Positions 1 to 5,285 of a DNA stretch of 5,285 nt are shown here, piece after piece. A program made the translations under genes and the position numbers. The DNA is from Solirubrobacterales bacterium. GTDB taxonomy: Bacteria > Actinomycetota > Thermoleophilia > Solirubrobacterales > Solirubrobacteraceae. The first letter of the stretch is position 1; each line of letters opens with the position of its first letter. The notes under the pieces were generated by a model, which saw nothing but the letters and a program-made list of their open reading frames with translations, ran no database searches and had not been told where the DNA came from. The stretch spans positions 1 through 5,285 of the forward strand of contig JACCYI010000295.1 of the NCBI GenBank assembly GCA_013696535.1, written 5' to 3'.

Positions 1-107
1 CCCTGCGCCTTCGCGGCGCCCTTGATGGAGCGCTTCGCGAGCGCGGCCGCCCGCTCGTCGACGACGACGCGGTCGACGTGGATGCGATTCCGGCTCACCG
101 TGGTCAT
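1..107 (-). CDS. N-terminal fragment, probable deoxyribose-phosphate aldolase (DeoC-like)
   Basis: Only the first 35 codons are in the window; the gene runs off the left edge. The ATG at 107 lies seven bases after the ribokinase stop, with no clear Shine-Dalgarno, so coupled translation is likely. The peptide begins MTTVSRNRIHVDRVVVDERA and continues into AALAKRSIKGAAKAQ (21-35). The (T/K)-R-(S/K)-I-K stretch after an Ala-rich helix resembles the N-terminus of the longer DeoC form found in actinobacteria and animals, just before the DLTTLEG-type motif. That motif would lie outside the window, so the assignment rests on memory of a short match plus context next to a ribokinase. DeoC splits deoxyribose 5-phosphate into glyceraldehyde 3-phosphate and acetaldehyde, which would complete a kinase-aldolase route. 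Another aldolase or an unrelated protein is not excluded. Confidence 0.5.
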   Translation of the reverse strand, partial: MTTVSRNRIHVDRVVVDERAAALAKRSIKGAAKAQ

Positions 108-114
108 ACGGGCA

Positions 115-1038
115 TCACAACGGTTGGAGGTCCGACGCCCGCTCGAGCGCCTCGCGGGTGGGGAACGAGGTCTGGGTGCCGAGCGCCTGGGTGCTCAGCG
201 CGCCGCAGCGGTTGCCGAAGTCGATCGCGGCGGCGATCGTGAGGCCGAGGCCCAGGGCGTAGGCCAAGCCGCCGACGAACGCGTCGCCGGCGCCGGTCGT
301 GTCGGCGACCACCACGCTCGGCGGACGGCTGCGCACGACCTCGCCTCCGACCGTCGCCGCGGCGCCTTCCGCGCCGAGGGTGACGATGAGGCCGCAGCCC
401 CATGCCGCGGCCGCGGCGAGAATCGCCTCGTCCGTCGGCTCGGTGCCCCACAGCAGCGCGAACTCGTGCTCGTTGGGCACGACCCAGTCCGCCGCCCCGA
501 ACAACGACACGCATTCCGGGGTGGCCGGCGCGGGGTTGAGGATCTTGGTCGCCCCCAGGCGCGCGCCGACGGCGAGCGCCGCGGCCACGGTCGCGAGCGG
601 GACCTCGAGCTGGCAGACGAGACAGTCGGCCTCGGTCAGCTCGTCGAGCTCCGCCACCGCATCCTGCGCGGACAGCGAGTCGTTGGCGCCCGGGACGATG
701 ATGATTCGGTTGCTGCCGTCGGCTTCCACCCAGATTGGCGCCACCCCGGTGGACTCGCCCTCCAAAGCCTGCACGCGGCTGGCGTCCACCCCCTGCTCCC
801 GGAAGTTCTCGATGCTCATCTCGCCGAACACGTCGCCGCCCACGCGCCCGACGAAGACCACGTCGGCACCGAGCCGGCGTGCGGTGACCGCCTGGTTGGC
901 GCCCTTGCCCCCGCACCCGATGTGGAAGGCGGAGCCCACGACGGTCTGCCCGACCGCCGGGAGCGGGTCGGCGTAGGCGATCAGGTCGACCATCACGGAG
1001 CCGACCACCACGATGCGCGGAGCCCCGGAGGGGTTCAT
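115..1038 (-). CDS. Ribokinase-like sugar kinase (PfkB family)
   Basis: Cytoplasmic ATP-dependent kinase expected to phosphorylate a pentose (ribose or deoxyribose) or a related sugar or nucleoside. The predicted 307 aa match ribokinase length. The N-terminal sugar-binding region reads VVGSVMVDLIAY (11-22); ribokinases usually have GSxNxD here, so Asp19 is kept but the Asn position is Met17. PfkB signature 1 starts at GGKGANQAV (43-51) and runs through FVGRVGGDVFGE. QLEVP (143-147), LNPAPA (167-172) and PNEHEF (188-193) fit ribokinase. Signature 2 is DTTGAGDAFVGGLAYAL at 246-262, with Asp252 as the expected catalytic base. The C-terminal GTQTS (287-291) resembles the monovalent-cation loop of RbsK. 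Start ATG at 1038 overlaps the previous stop as ATGA; a GGAGG lies 13 bases upstream, rather far, so coupling is likely. Ribokinase is the best call; deoxyribokinase or a nucleoside or other sugar kinase remains possible, so no symbol is given. Confidence 0.88.
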   Translation of the reverse strand: MNPSGAPRIVVVGSVMVDLIAYADPLPAVGQTVVGSAFHIGCGGKGANQAVTARRLGADVVFVGRVGGDVFGEMSIENFREQGVDASRVQALEGESTGVAPIWVEADGSNRIIIVPGANDSLSAQDAVAELDELTEADCLVCQLEVPLATVAAALAVGARLGATKILNPAPATPECVSLFGAADWVVPNEHEFALLWGTEPTDEAILAAAAAWGCGLIVTLGAEGAAATVGGEVVRSRPPSVVVADTTGAGDAFVGGLAYALGLGLTIAAAIDFGNRCGALSTQALGTQTSFPTREALERASDLQPL

Positions 1039-1808
1039 TGCGCGGCCGGGGCCTCCGAGCCCGCGAGCCAGCGGAGCAGGCCGTCCCAGAACAGGGCGTA
1101 GCCGGTCCACGCCATGAACTCCGGGCTGCCCCAGTGCGGCGAGCAGTCCGAGGCGAACGCCGCGGTGCGGCCGCTGCCGTGGCCGTCGACGACGAGTAGC
1201 GGATCCCGGCCGAACGAGAGGACGGTCTCGCCGCCGTCGGCGACCAGGCGGTTGTAGCCGAGGAAGTACGGCCAGTCGGCCGGGGTGCCGGCGAGGATCG
1301 GGTGCTCCGGCGCCTGGACCTCGGGCGTCACCCCGGCGGGAGCCTCGACCCGGTCGTCGTACCCGAGCATCCGCACGGGCAGGATGTCCTCGATCGCCGT
1401 GCCATGGAACCGGGCCTTGCCCTCGAAGCCCGAGAAGGACATGTAGCCGCCCACCATCAGGAAGCCGCCGCCCCCCTCGACGTACTCCGCGATCCCGGCC
1501 AGCCGGTCGGGGGTTCTCTGGCCGTGCACGAAGGTGTCGGGGTGCAGGTGCAGCGTGTCGGCGCCGATGTCGCTGAGCACCACGACGTCGTAGGGCTCGA
1601 GATCCTCGGCGGTCCAGGGGAAGTCCTCGGTCGCCAGGTGGTTGGGGATGTGGTCGACCGCCCAGCCTTGGGATTGCAGGGCGGCGACCCACTCGGTCTG
1701 CCCCTCCTCGTACCCGCCGGTCGTGTAGGCGCTGAACCCCTTCTGGTGGATCCCGTAGCTCAGCCACGTCTCGCCGGCGAGCAGCATCCGTCGGGTGGGC
1801 GGTGTCAT
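1035..1808 (-). CDS. GATase1-like protein, STM3548/COG5426 type
   Basis: Predicted cytoplasmic protein of 257 aa with no signal or membrane segment. It resembles the putative glutamine amidotransferase family (PF07090; Salmonella STM3548-like), whose biochemical function is, as far as I know, not established. Recognisable family stretches are LLAGETWLSYGIHQKGF (9-25), IPNHLA (54-59), VVVLSDIGADTL (75-86), a glycine-rich turn MVGGYMSFSGFEG (118-130), FHGT (134-137), HPILAG (169-174), LGYNR (183-187) and DCSPHWGSPEF (221-231). True class I amidotransferases have a Cys nucleophile in the turn after the central strand. Here that turn has Gly-Gly-Tyr-Met-Ser and no Cys; the only Cys is residue 222. 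Glutaminase activity is therefore unlikely, and a ThuA-like or other small-molecule role is more likely. The start at ATG 1808 follows a GAGGA site; the open frame upstream to 1988 is Arg-rich shadow sequence. The stop overlaps the ribokinase start as ATGA. Confidence 0.85.
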   Translation of the reverse strand: MTPPTRRMLLAGETWLSYGIHQKGFSAYTTGGYEEGQTEWVAALQSQGWAVDHIPNHLATEDFPWTAEDLEPYDVVVLSDIGADTLHLHPDTFVHGQRTPDRLAGIAEYVEGGGGFLMVGGYMSFSGFEGKARFHGTAIEDILPVRMLGYDDRVEAPAGVTPEVQAPEHPILAGTPADWPYFLGYNRLVADGGETVLSFGRDPLLVVDGHGSGRTAAFASDCSPHWGSPEFMAWTGYALFWDGLLRWLAGSEAPAAQ

Positions 1809-1815
1809 CGATGTG

Positions 1816-1820
1816 TCCTC
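1816..1820 (-). promoter_or_regulatory. Ribosome binding site of the GATase1-like gene
   Basis: GAGGA on the minus strand lies seven bases before the ATG at 1808, in the 23-base gap after the DppB-type permease. It decides the start of this gene, because the frame is open 60 codons further upstream inside the permease gene. It suggests the GATase1-like gene initiates independently rather than only by coupling. Confidence 0.75.
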
Positions 1821-1831
1821 GTTCTTCGAAG

Positions 1832-2827
1832 TCAAAGTTGGATGCGGGGGTCGACGATGGCCTGCGCGAGGTCGACGAGCAGGCTCACGAGCACGTAGAC
1901 CGCCGCCAGCACCATGGTCACGCCCGCGATTGCAGGCAGGTCGCCCGCGGCGATCGACTGGTCGGTGTAGAGGCCGATGCCCGGCCATGCGAAGATGGTC
2001 TCGATCACCACGACGCCGCCGAGCATCAGGCCGAACTGCAGGCCGGTCATGGTCAGCGGCGCCGACATCGCGTTGCGGAGCGCATGCCGGAGCAGGATCT
2101 TGCGCTCCCGTAGGCCCTTGGAGCGCGCGGTCCGGATGTAGTCGGCCTCGAGCACCTCAATGAGCGAGGACCGGAGCACGCGGCCGATCGCCACCGCCGG
2201 CAGGAGGGCGAGCGAGATCGCCGGCAGCAGGATGTGCTGGAGCGCGTCCACCGTGACCGACGGCCGGCCCGCGAGCAACCCGTCGAGGATCAGCAGGTGC
2301 GTCGGGCCCGTCGGCGCGGTGCTCTGCGAGCTCTGACCGGAAGCGGGGAGCCAGCCCAGCTGCAGGTAGAACACGTAGATCAACAGGAACCCCAGCAGGA
2401 ACGTCGGCGCGGAGGCACCTCCGAGGAACACCGTCTTGACCACGCCCGATCCGCGCCGGGCCGTGGCGGCCGTGATCCCGAGCAGCCCGCCCAGCACCAC
2501 CGCCAGGATCAACGCGAACCCGGCCAGCTCCAGGGTCGCGGGCAGGAACTCGCGAACGTCCCGGCTAACCGAGCGGCTGGTCCGGATGGACTCGCCGAGG
2601 TCCCCGCGCGTCGCGTCCGCCACGTAGGACACGTACTGGGCCGGGAGCGGCCGGTCGAGCCCGAGGCGGTTACGCTCGCGCGCGACCGCCTCGTCCGTCG
2701 CGTTGGCCCCGACCCGCGCGCGGACCGGGTCGCCCGGCACTACGGACTGCAACAGGAACACGAGCGTGACGAGGGCGAACAGCACCCCCACCGCACCGAG
2801 CCCGCGGATGATCAGGAACCGCGCCAT
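1832..2827 (-). CDS. DppB-type ABC transporter permease (peptide/nickel/opine family)
   Basis: Second channel subunit of the importer, in the inner membrane, 331 aa as is usual for DppB-like proteins. TM1 is about 9-30, followed by the conserved PGDPVRARVG stretch (31-40) and LGLDRPLPAQYVSYV (55-69). GDLGES at 75-80 matches the family motif before TM2. Further membrane segments lie near 101-122, 136-155, 198-217, 263-281 and 299-325. The EAA loop is at 227-254, starting EADYIRTARSKGL (227-239) and ending near HALRNA, and should contact the ATPase. The C-terminal DPRIQL is typical. The ATG at 2827 comes directly after the TAG stop of the binding-protein gene, with no spacer and no clear Shine-Dalgarno, which suggests translational coupling. 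The N-terminus MARFLIIRGLG aligns with normal family starts, so this start is well supported. The gene ends 23 bases before the GATase1-like gene. Confidence 0.94.
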   Translation of the reverse strand: MARFLIIRGLGAVGVLFALVTLVFLLQSVVPGDPVRARVGANATDEAVARERNRLGLDRPLPAQYVSYVADATRGDLGESIRTSRSVSRDVREFLPATLELAGFALILAVVLGGLLGITAATARRGSGVVKTVFLGGASAPTFLLGFLLIYVFYLQLGWLPASGQSSQSTAPTGPTHLLILDGLLAGRPSVTVDALQHILLPAISLALLPAVAIGRVLRSSLIEVLEADYIRTARSKGLRERKILLRHALRNAMSAPLTMTGLQFGLMLGGVVVIETIFAWPGIGLYTDQSIAAGDLPAIAGVTMVLAAVYVLVSLLVDLAQAIVDPRIQL

Positions 2828-4387
2828 CTACTTGCGACCCAGCTCACCGAGGTTCAGCGTCCAGGGGTACGCCGGCACGTGCTCGACACCGGTCAGGTCG
2901 CCGCGCAGCACCATCGTGTCCTTGACCTGTGCGATCGGCGCCTCGCCGAACTCCGACACCGCCATGGTTCCGGCTTCGGCGTACAGGGCCTTCGCGCGGG
3001 CCTCGTCGGGCTCCTTGACCGCCTGGTCCATCTTCGCGTCCACCTGCTTGTTGGCGTAGTTGAAGAAGTTCAACCCACCCCCGCTGTGCCACACGATCCG
3101 CGCCCAGGCATCGGGCGTCGCCGCATCGGGCGTCGGCGTCGAGATGTAGAAGTCCGGCGCCTTCGCCGTGTTGTCGCGGTAGGCGAACACCGCCGACAGC
3201 TCCGCCTGGCGGGGCGACACCGTGACCCCGACCTTGCCGAGCTGCTGGCGCATCAGGTCGGCGAAGCGACGCTGGACCCCGCTGGAATCGGGGCTATAGA
3301 CCACTTCGACCTTGGTGCCCTTCGGGATGGCGGCCTTGATCGCGGCCTGGTCGTACGGGTAGCTGATCGGCGCCGCGCCCGAGGGCAGGAGCGGCTGCGG
3401 GTACGCGCTTTTCATCGCAGTCGCCGACTCGCCCCACACGTTGCGGACGAGCGTCGGGACGTCCAGGGCGCGCACGAGCGCCTCGCGCACCGCACGGTCC
3501 TTGAGCTCCGGGCGGTCCTGGTTGATCGCCAGCGTGACCGTGCCCAGCGAATCGAAGCGCTCGACCTTCAGACCGCCCTTGCCCTTCAGAGACTGCACGC
3601 TCGAGAGCGGGACGCCGTGCAGGACGCCGTCGAGGTCTCCGCGCTGCAGTTCGAGGAGCTGCGACGACACGTCGGGCTTGACGGCGATCTCGACCCGCTC
3701 GAAGTACGGCTCCTTGCCCCAGTAGTTCGGGTTGCGCTTCAGCGTGTAGCCCTTGCCCGGCCGCCAGCTGGTGAGCATGAACGGCCCGGTGCCGGCGGCG
3801 TTGGTCTTGAGGTGCTTCTGGGCCTGGTCCTTCGAGTACTTGTCGAGCACCGAGGGGTTGATGACCTTCGGGCCCCAGACGGAGGCCATGAGGTCGGCGA
3901 AGGAGGCGACAGGCTGCTTGAGCTCGACCACGAAGGTCCGCGGATCGGGCGTGACGTACCGCTTGACGTCGGCGAGCATGTAGGCGGGACCCTGGTCGAC
4001 CTTCGTCAGCCGCTCGAAGCTCTTCTGAACCGCATCGGAGGTGACGGGGCTTCCGTCGCTGAACTTCGCGTCGCGCAGGGCGAAGGTGTAGGTCCGCCGG
4101 TCGCCGGAGACCTTCCAGCTCTCGGCGAGCGCGCCCTCGAGCTCGGTGGTGCCAGCCCTGTAGCGCAGGAGCCCGTCGTAGACCGACTGGGAGATGGCGT
4201 CGCCCTCGATGTCGTAGAACACGTTCGGATCGGCGGTCGCCATGTCGGAGAAGAACGCCAGCCGCAGGACGCGCTGCACCGCCGGGTCGACCTTCGCCGT
4301 CTTGTCGGACGATGCCGCGCCGCCACATCCGGCGAGGGCCAGGCCCGCCGTCACCGCTACAACCACCAGGGACGCTCGCGTCTTCAT
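2828..4387 (-). CDS. Solute-binding lipoprotein of peptide/nickel ABC importer (SBP_bac_5)
   Basis: Extracytoplasmic, lipid-anchored receptor that delivers solute to the two flanking permeases. The predicted protein is 519 aa, typical for family 5 binding proteins. Residues 1-21 form a lipoprotein signal: Lys2 and Arg4, a hydrophobic core, then lipobox LAGC with Cys21 as the acylated residue. Family 5 motifs follow: AESWKVSGDRRTYTFALR at 88-105, the DAKFSDGSPVTSDAV stretch at 106-120, and GTGPFMLTSW with KRNPNYW at 199-223. The ATG at 4387 was chosen because the lipoprotein signal begins there and a strong Shine-Dalgarno sits six bases upstream. The reading frame stays open to 5074, but that extension overlaps the upstream permease and encodes Arg-rich shadow sequence. 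Family 5 members bind peptides, nickel chelates, opines, oligosaccharides and other solutes, so membership does not fix the ligand. The sugar kinase and aldolase downstream make a sugar- or nucleoside-like ligand plausible (inference). The region 418-428 carries a short TPDA duplication. Confidence 0.94.
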   Translation of the reverse strand: MKTRASLVVVAVTAGLALAGCGGAASSDKTAKVDPAVQRVLRLAFFSDMATADPNVFYDIEGDAISQSVYDGLLRYRAGTTELEGALAESWKVSGDRRTYTFALRDAKFSDGSPVTSDAVQKSFERLTKVDQGPAYMLADVKRYVTPDPRTFVVELKQPVASFADLMASVWGPKVINPSVLDKYSKDQAQKHLKTNAAGTGPFMLTSWRPGKGYTLKRNPNYWGKEPYFERVEIAVKPDVSSQLLELQRGDLDGVLHGVPLSSVQSLKGKGGLKVERFDSLGTVTLAINQDRPELKDRAVREALVRALDVPTLVRNVWGESATAMKSAYPQPLLPSGAAPISYPYDQAAIKAAIPKGTKVEVVYSPDSSGVQRRFADLMRQQLGKVGVTVSPRQAELSAVFAYRDNTAKAPDFYISTPTPDAATPDAWARIVWHSGGGLNFFNYANKQVDAKMDQAVKEPDEARAKALYAEAGTMAVSEFGEAPIAQVKDTMVLRGDLTGVEHVPAYPWTLNLGELGRK

Positions 4388-4393
4388 TCTTCT

Positions 4394-4399
4394 CTCCTT
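4394..4399 (-). promoter_or_regulatory. Strong ribosome binding site of the binding-protein gene
   Basis: On the minus strand the sequence AAGGAG is followed by six bases (AGAAGA) and then ATG at 4387. This is a near-consensus Shine-Dalgarno at good spacing and is the best one in the window. It fixes the start of the lipoprotein gene against the much longer open frame upstream. It also fits the common need for more binding protein than permease. Confidence 0.85.
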
Positions 4400-4413
4400 G
4401 TTGCAGACGACGG

Positions 4414-5277
4414 TCAAGGTCGGCGGCCCATCAGGTCGCGAACGGCATCCCCGGCAAGGTTGGCGGCGAACGCCACCAGGAACACCGCCACCCCCGGGGC
4501 CAGGGGGATGAGCGGGTTGCCCACCAGGTAGTCCGCGCCGCGCGCGGCCATCGCGCCCAGCTCCGGCGCCGGCGGGGGTGATCCCAGGCCGAGGAAGGAC
4601 AGGCCCGCGAGCACGAGCACCAGCACTTGGACGTCGAGGCTGGCTGCCACCACGATCGGCGGCAACGTGCCCGGGAGGATGTGACGCAGCATGATCCGGG
4701 TCGTCGAGGTCCCGGCGAGACGAGCGGCGTCGATGTGCGGCCGCACGACCAGCGCGCGCACCTCGTTTCGCATCAGCCGCGCGTACCACGGCCACCACAC
4801 GAGCGCGACCGCCAGCACGGTGTTCCTGAGGCTGGGCCCGAGGGCGGCCACGATGGCGATGGCGAGGATCGGGCCGGGCAGCGCGAGGAAGACGTCGGTC
4901 AGGCGCATAAGCACCGCGTCGACCCAGCCCCCGCGGGTTCCCGCCACGAGACCGATCGCGCCACCGATCAGCACGCCGGAGACGATCACGACGACGGCGG
5001 CCAGCAGGCTCGTGCGCAACCCGAACAGGATGCGCGCGAACACGTCCTGCCCGATGTCGTCGGCGCCGAGCCACAGGCCGGAGGTCGGCCCCGCGAACGG
5101 CGCGGCCACCGGAGCGGTCGGGTCGGCGGCGATCAGCGGCGCGGCGGCGGCGAGCAGGACGAGCAGACCGAGCAGTCCGAGTCCGAGACGACCGCCGAGC
5201 GTCACGCGGTCCATCGACGGGCGCTGCCAGCGCCGGGTCCGGGCGGCGGGCGCGACCGTGGCGTCAATCGCGCTCAC
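4414..5277 (-). CDS. DppC-type ABC transporter permease (peptide/nickel/opine family)
   Basis: Inner-membrane channel subunit of a binding-protein-dependent importer; it should pair with the DppB-type permease two genes downstream. The 287 aa are the normal length for the family. A cytoplasmic N-terminus of about 30 residues leads into TM1 (about 31-50). The family signature LGADDIGQDVFARILFG follows at 70-86; it more often reads LGxDxLGRD, so Gln77 replaces the common Arg. Further hydrophobic segments lie near 90-112, 125-147, 151-165, 205-231 and 256-276. The EAA loop that docks the ATPase is at 183-203 (DAARLAG...ILPG), and the family motif GLSFLGLGSPPP is at 225-236. The C-terminus has the usual NLAGDAVRDLMGRRP. 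The start is GTG at 5277; the next candidate, ATG at 5214 (Met22), would also keep TM1, so the start is not certain. The gene ends 26 bases before the binding-protein gene. The family is clear; the substrate is not readable from the permease. Confidence 0.93.
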   Translation of the reverse strand: MSAIDATVAPAARTRRWQRPSMDRVTLGGRLGLGLLGLLVLLAAAAPLIAADPTAPVAAPFAGPTSGLWLGADDIGQDVFARILFGLRTSLLAAVVVIVSGVLIGGAIGLVAGTRGGWVDAVLMRLTDVFLALPGPILAIAIVAALGPSLRNTVLAVALVWWPWYARLMRNEVRALVVRPHIDAARLAGTSTTRIMLRHILPGTLPPIVVAASLDVQVLVLVLAGLSFLGLGSPPPAPELGAMAARGADYLVGNPLIPLAPGVAVFLVAFAANLAGDAVRDLMGRRP

Positions 5278-5285
5278 GCCGGCAC

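Noticed and set aside
104..115. Tiny frame starting at an ATG that overlaps the ribokinase stop (TGATG).
   Set aside because: It encodes only Met-Pro-Val before a stop. The ATG at 107 opens a frame that continues to the window edge.
22..1101. Plus-strand open frame of 359 codons opposite the ribokinase gene.
   Set aside because: It is rich in Arg, Gly, Ala and His with no domain, and lies over a well-supported ribokinase with intact PfkB signatures.
1039..1767. Open frame continuous with the ribokinase, suggesting a fusion of 550 codons.
   Set aside because: The extra part is an out-of-frame reading of the GATase1-like gene. The ribokinase N-terminus begins normally at the ATG at 1038.
1035..1808. 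Calling the GATase1-like protein a working glutamine amidotransferase.
   Set aside because: There is no Cys in the nucleophile turn and no recognisable partner synthase domain in the window.
4388..4413. The 26-base gap between the DppC-type permease and the binding-protein gene as a promoter or terminator.
   Set aside because: It holds the Shine-Dalgarno and little else; it is too short for a promoter with both boxes, and I see no hairpin with a T-run.
2234..4531. Very long plus-strand open frame (765 codons) antisense to the binding protein and both permease genes.
   Set aside because: Antisense frames stay open by chance in very GC-rich genes. The translation is dominated by Arg, Glu, Val and Leu without a recognisable domain, while the minus strand carries clear family motifs across the same bases.
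4388..5074. Possible N-terminal extension of the binding protein in the same frame.
   Set aside because: It is Arg-rich low-complexity sequence in a different frame of the permease gene, whereas the ATG at 4387 has a lipoprotein signal and a near-perfect Shine-Dalgarno.

Overview
The window reads as one strand of a tightly packed operon from a high-GC bacterium. GC is very high by eye (not counted), third codon positions are mostly G or C, and the protein styles (short lipoprotein signal, ribokinase and aldolase variants) look actinobacterial, so an actinomycete or relative is the best guess. The genus cannot be told from this window. Every supported gene lies on the minus strand, so the operon is read from the right end of the window to the left. 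Genes abut, overlap by four bases, or are separated by 7 to 26 bases. I see no terminator, promoter, tRNA, mobile element or CRISPR array, and both ends of the operon lie outside the window.

In transcription order the genes are: a DppC-type permease (5277-4414, GTG start); a peptide/nickel-family (SBP_bac_5) solute-binding lipoprotein (4387-2828, strong ribosome binding site); a DppB-type permease (2827-1832, start codon directly after the previous stop); a GATase1-like protein of the STM3548/COG5426 type (1808-1035); a ribokinase of the PfkB family (1038-115, ATGA overlap); and the first 35 codons of a further gene (107 to beyond base 1) whose N-terminus resembles deoxyribose-phosphate aldolase (DeoC).

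Together this looks like an uptake-plus-catabolism operon. A lipoprotein captures a small solute outside the membrane, the two permeases form the channel, a GATase1-like protein of unknown chemistry may act on the cargo or a product, and a sugar kinase followed by a probable aldolase would feed a pentose or deoxypentose phosphate into central metabolism. The importer belongs to the peptide family, but none of its neighbours is a peptidase. This points to a non-peptide cargo such as a nucleoside, a ribosylated metabolite or another pentose conjugate; that is inference. The ATPase subunits needed to drive the importer are not in the window and are probably encoded just upstream (right).

The individual families are known. 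The part that may be undescribed is the combination: a peptide-type importer with a nucleophile-less GATase1-like protein, a ribokinase lacking a usual sugar-contact Asn, and a DeoC-like aldolase.
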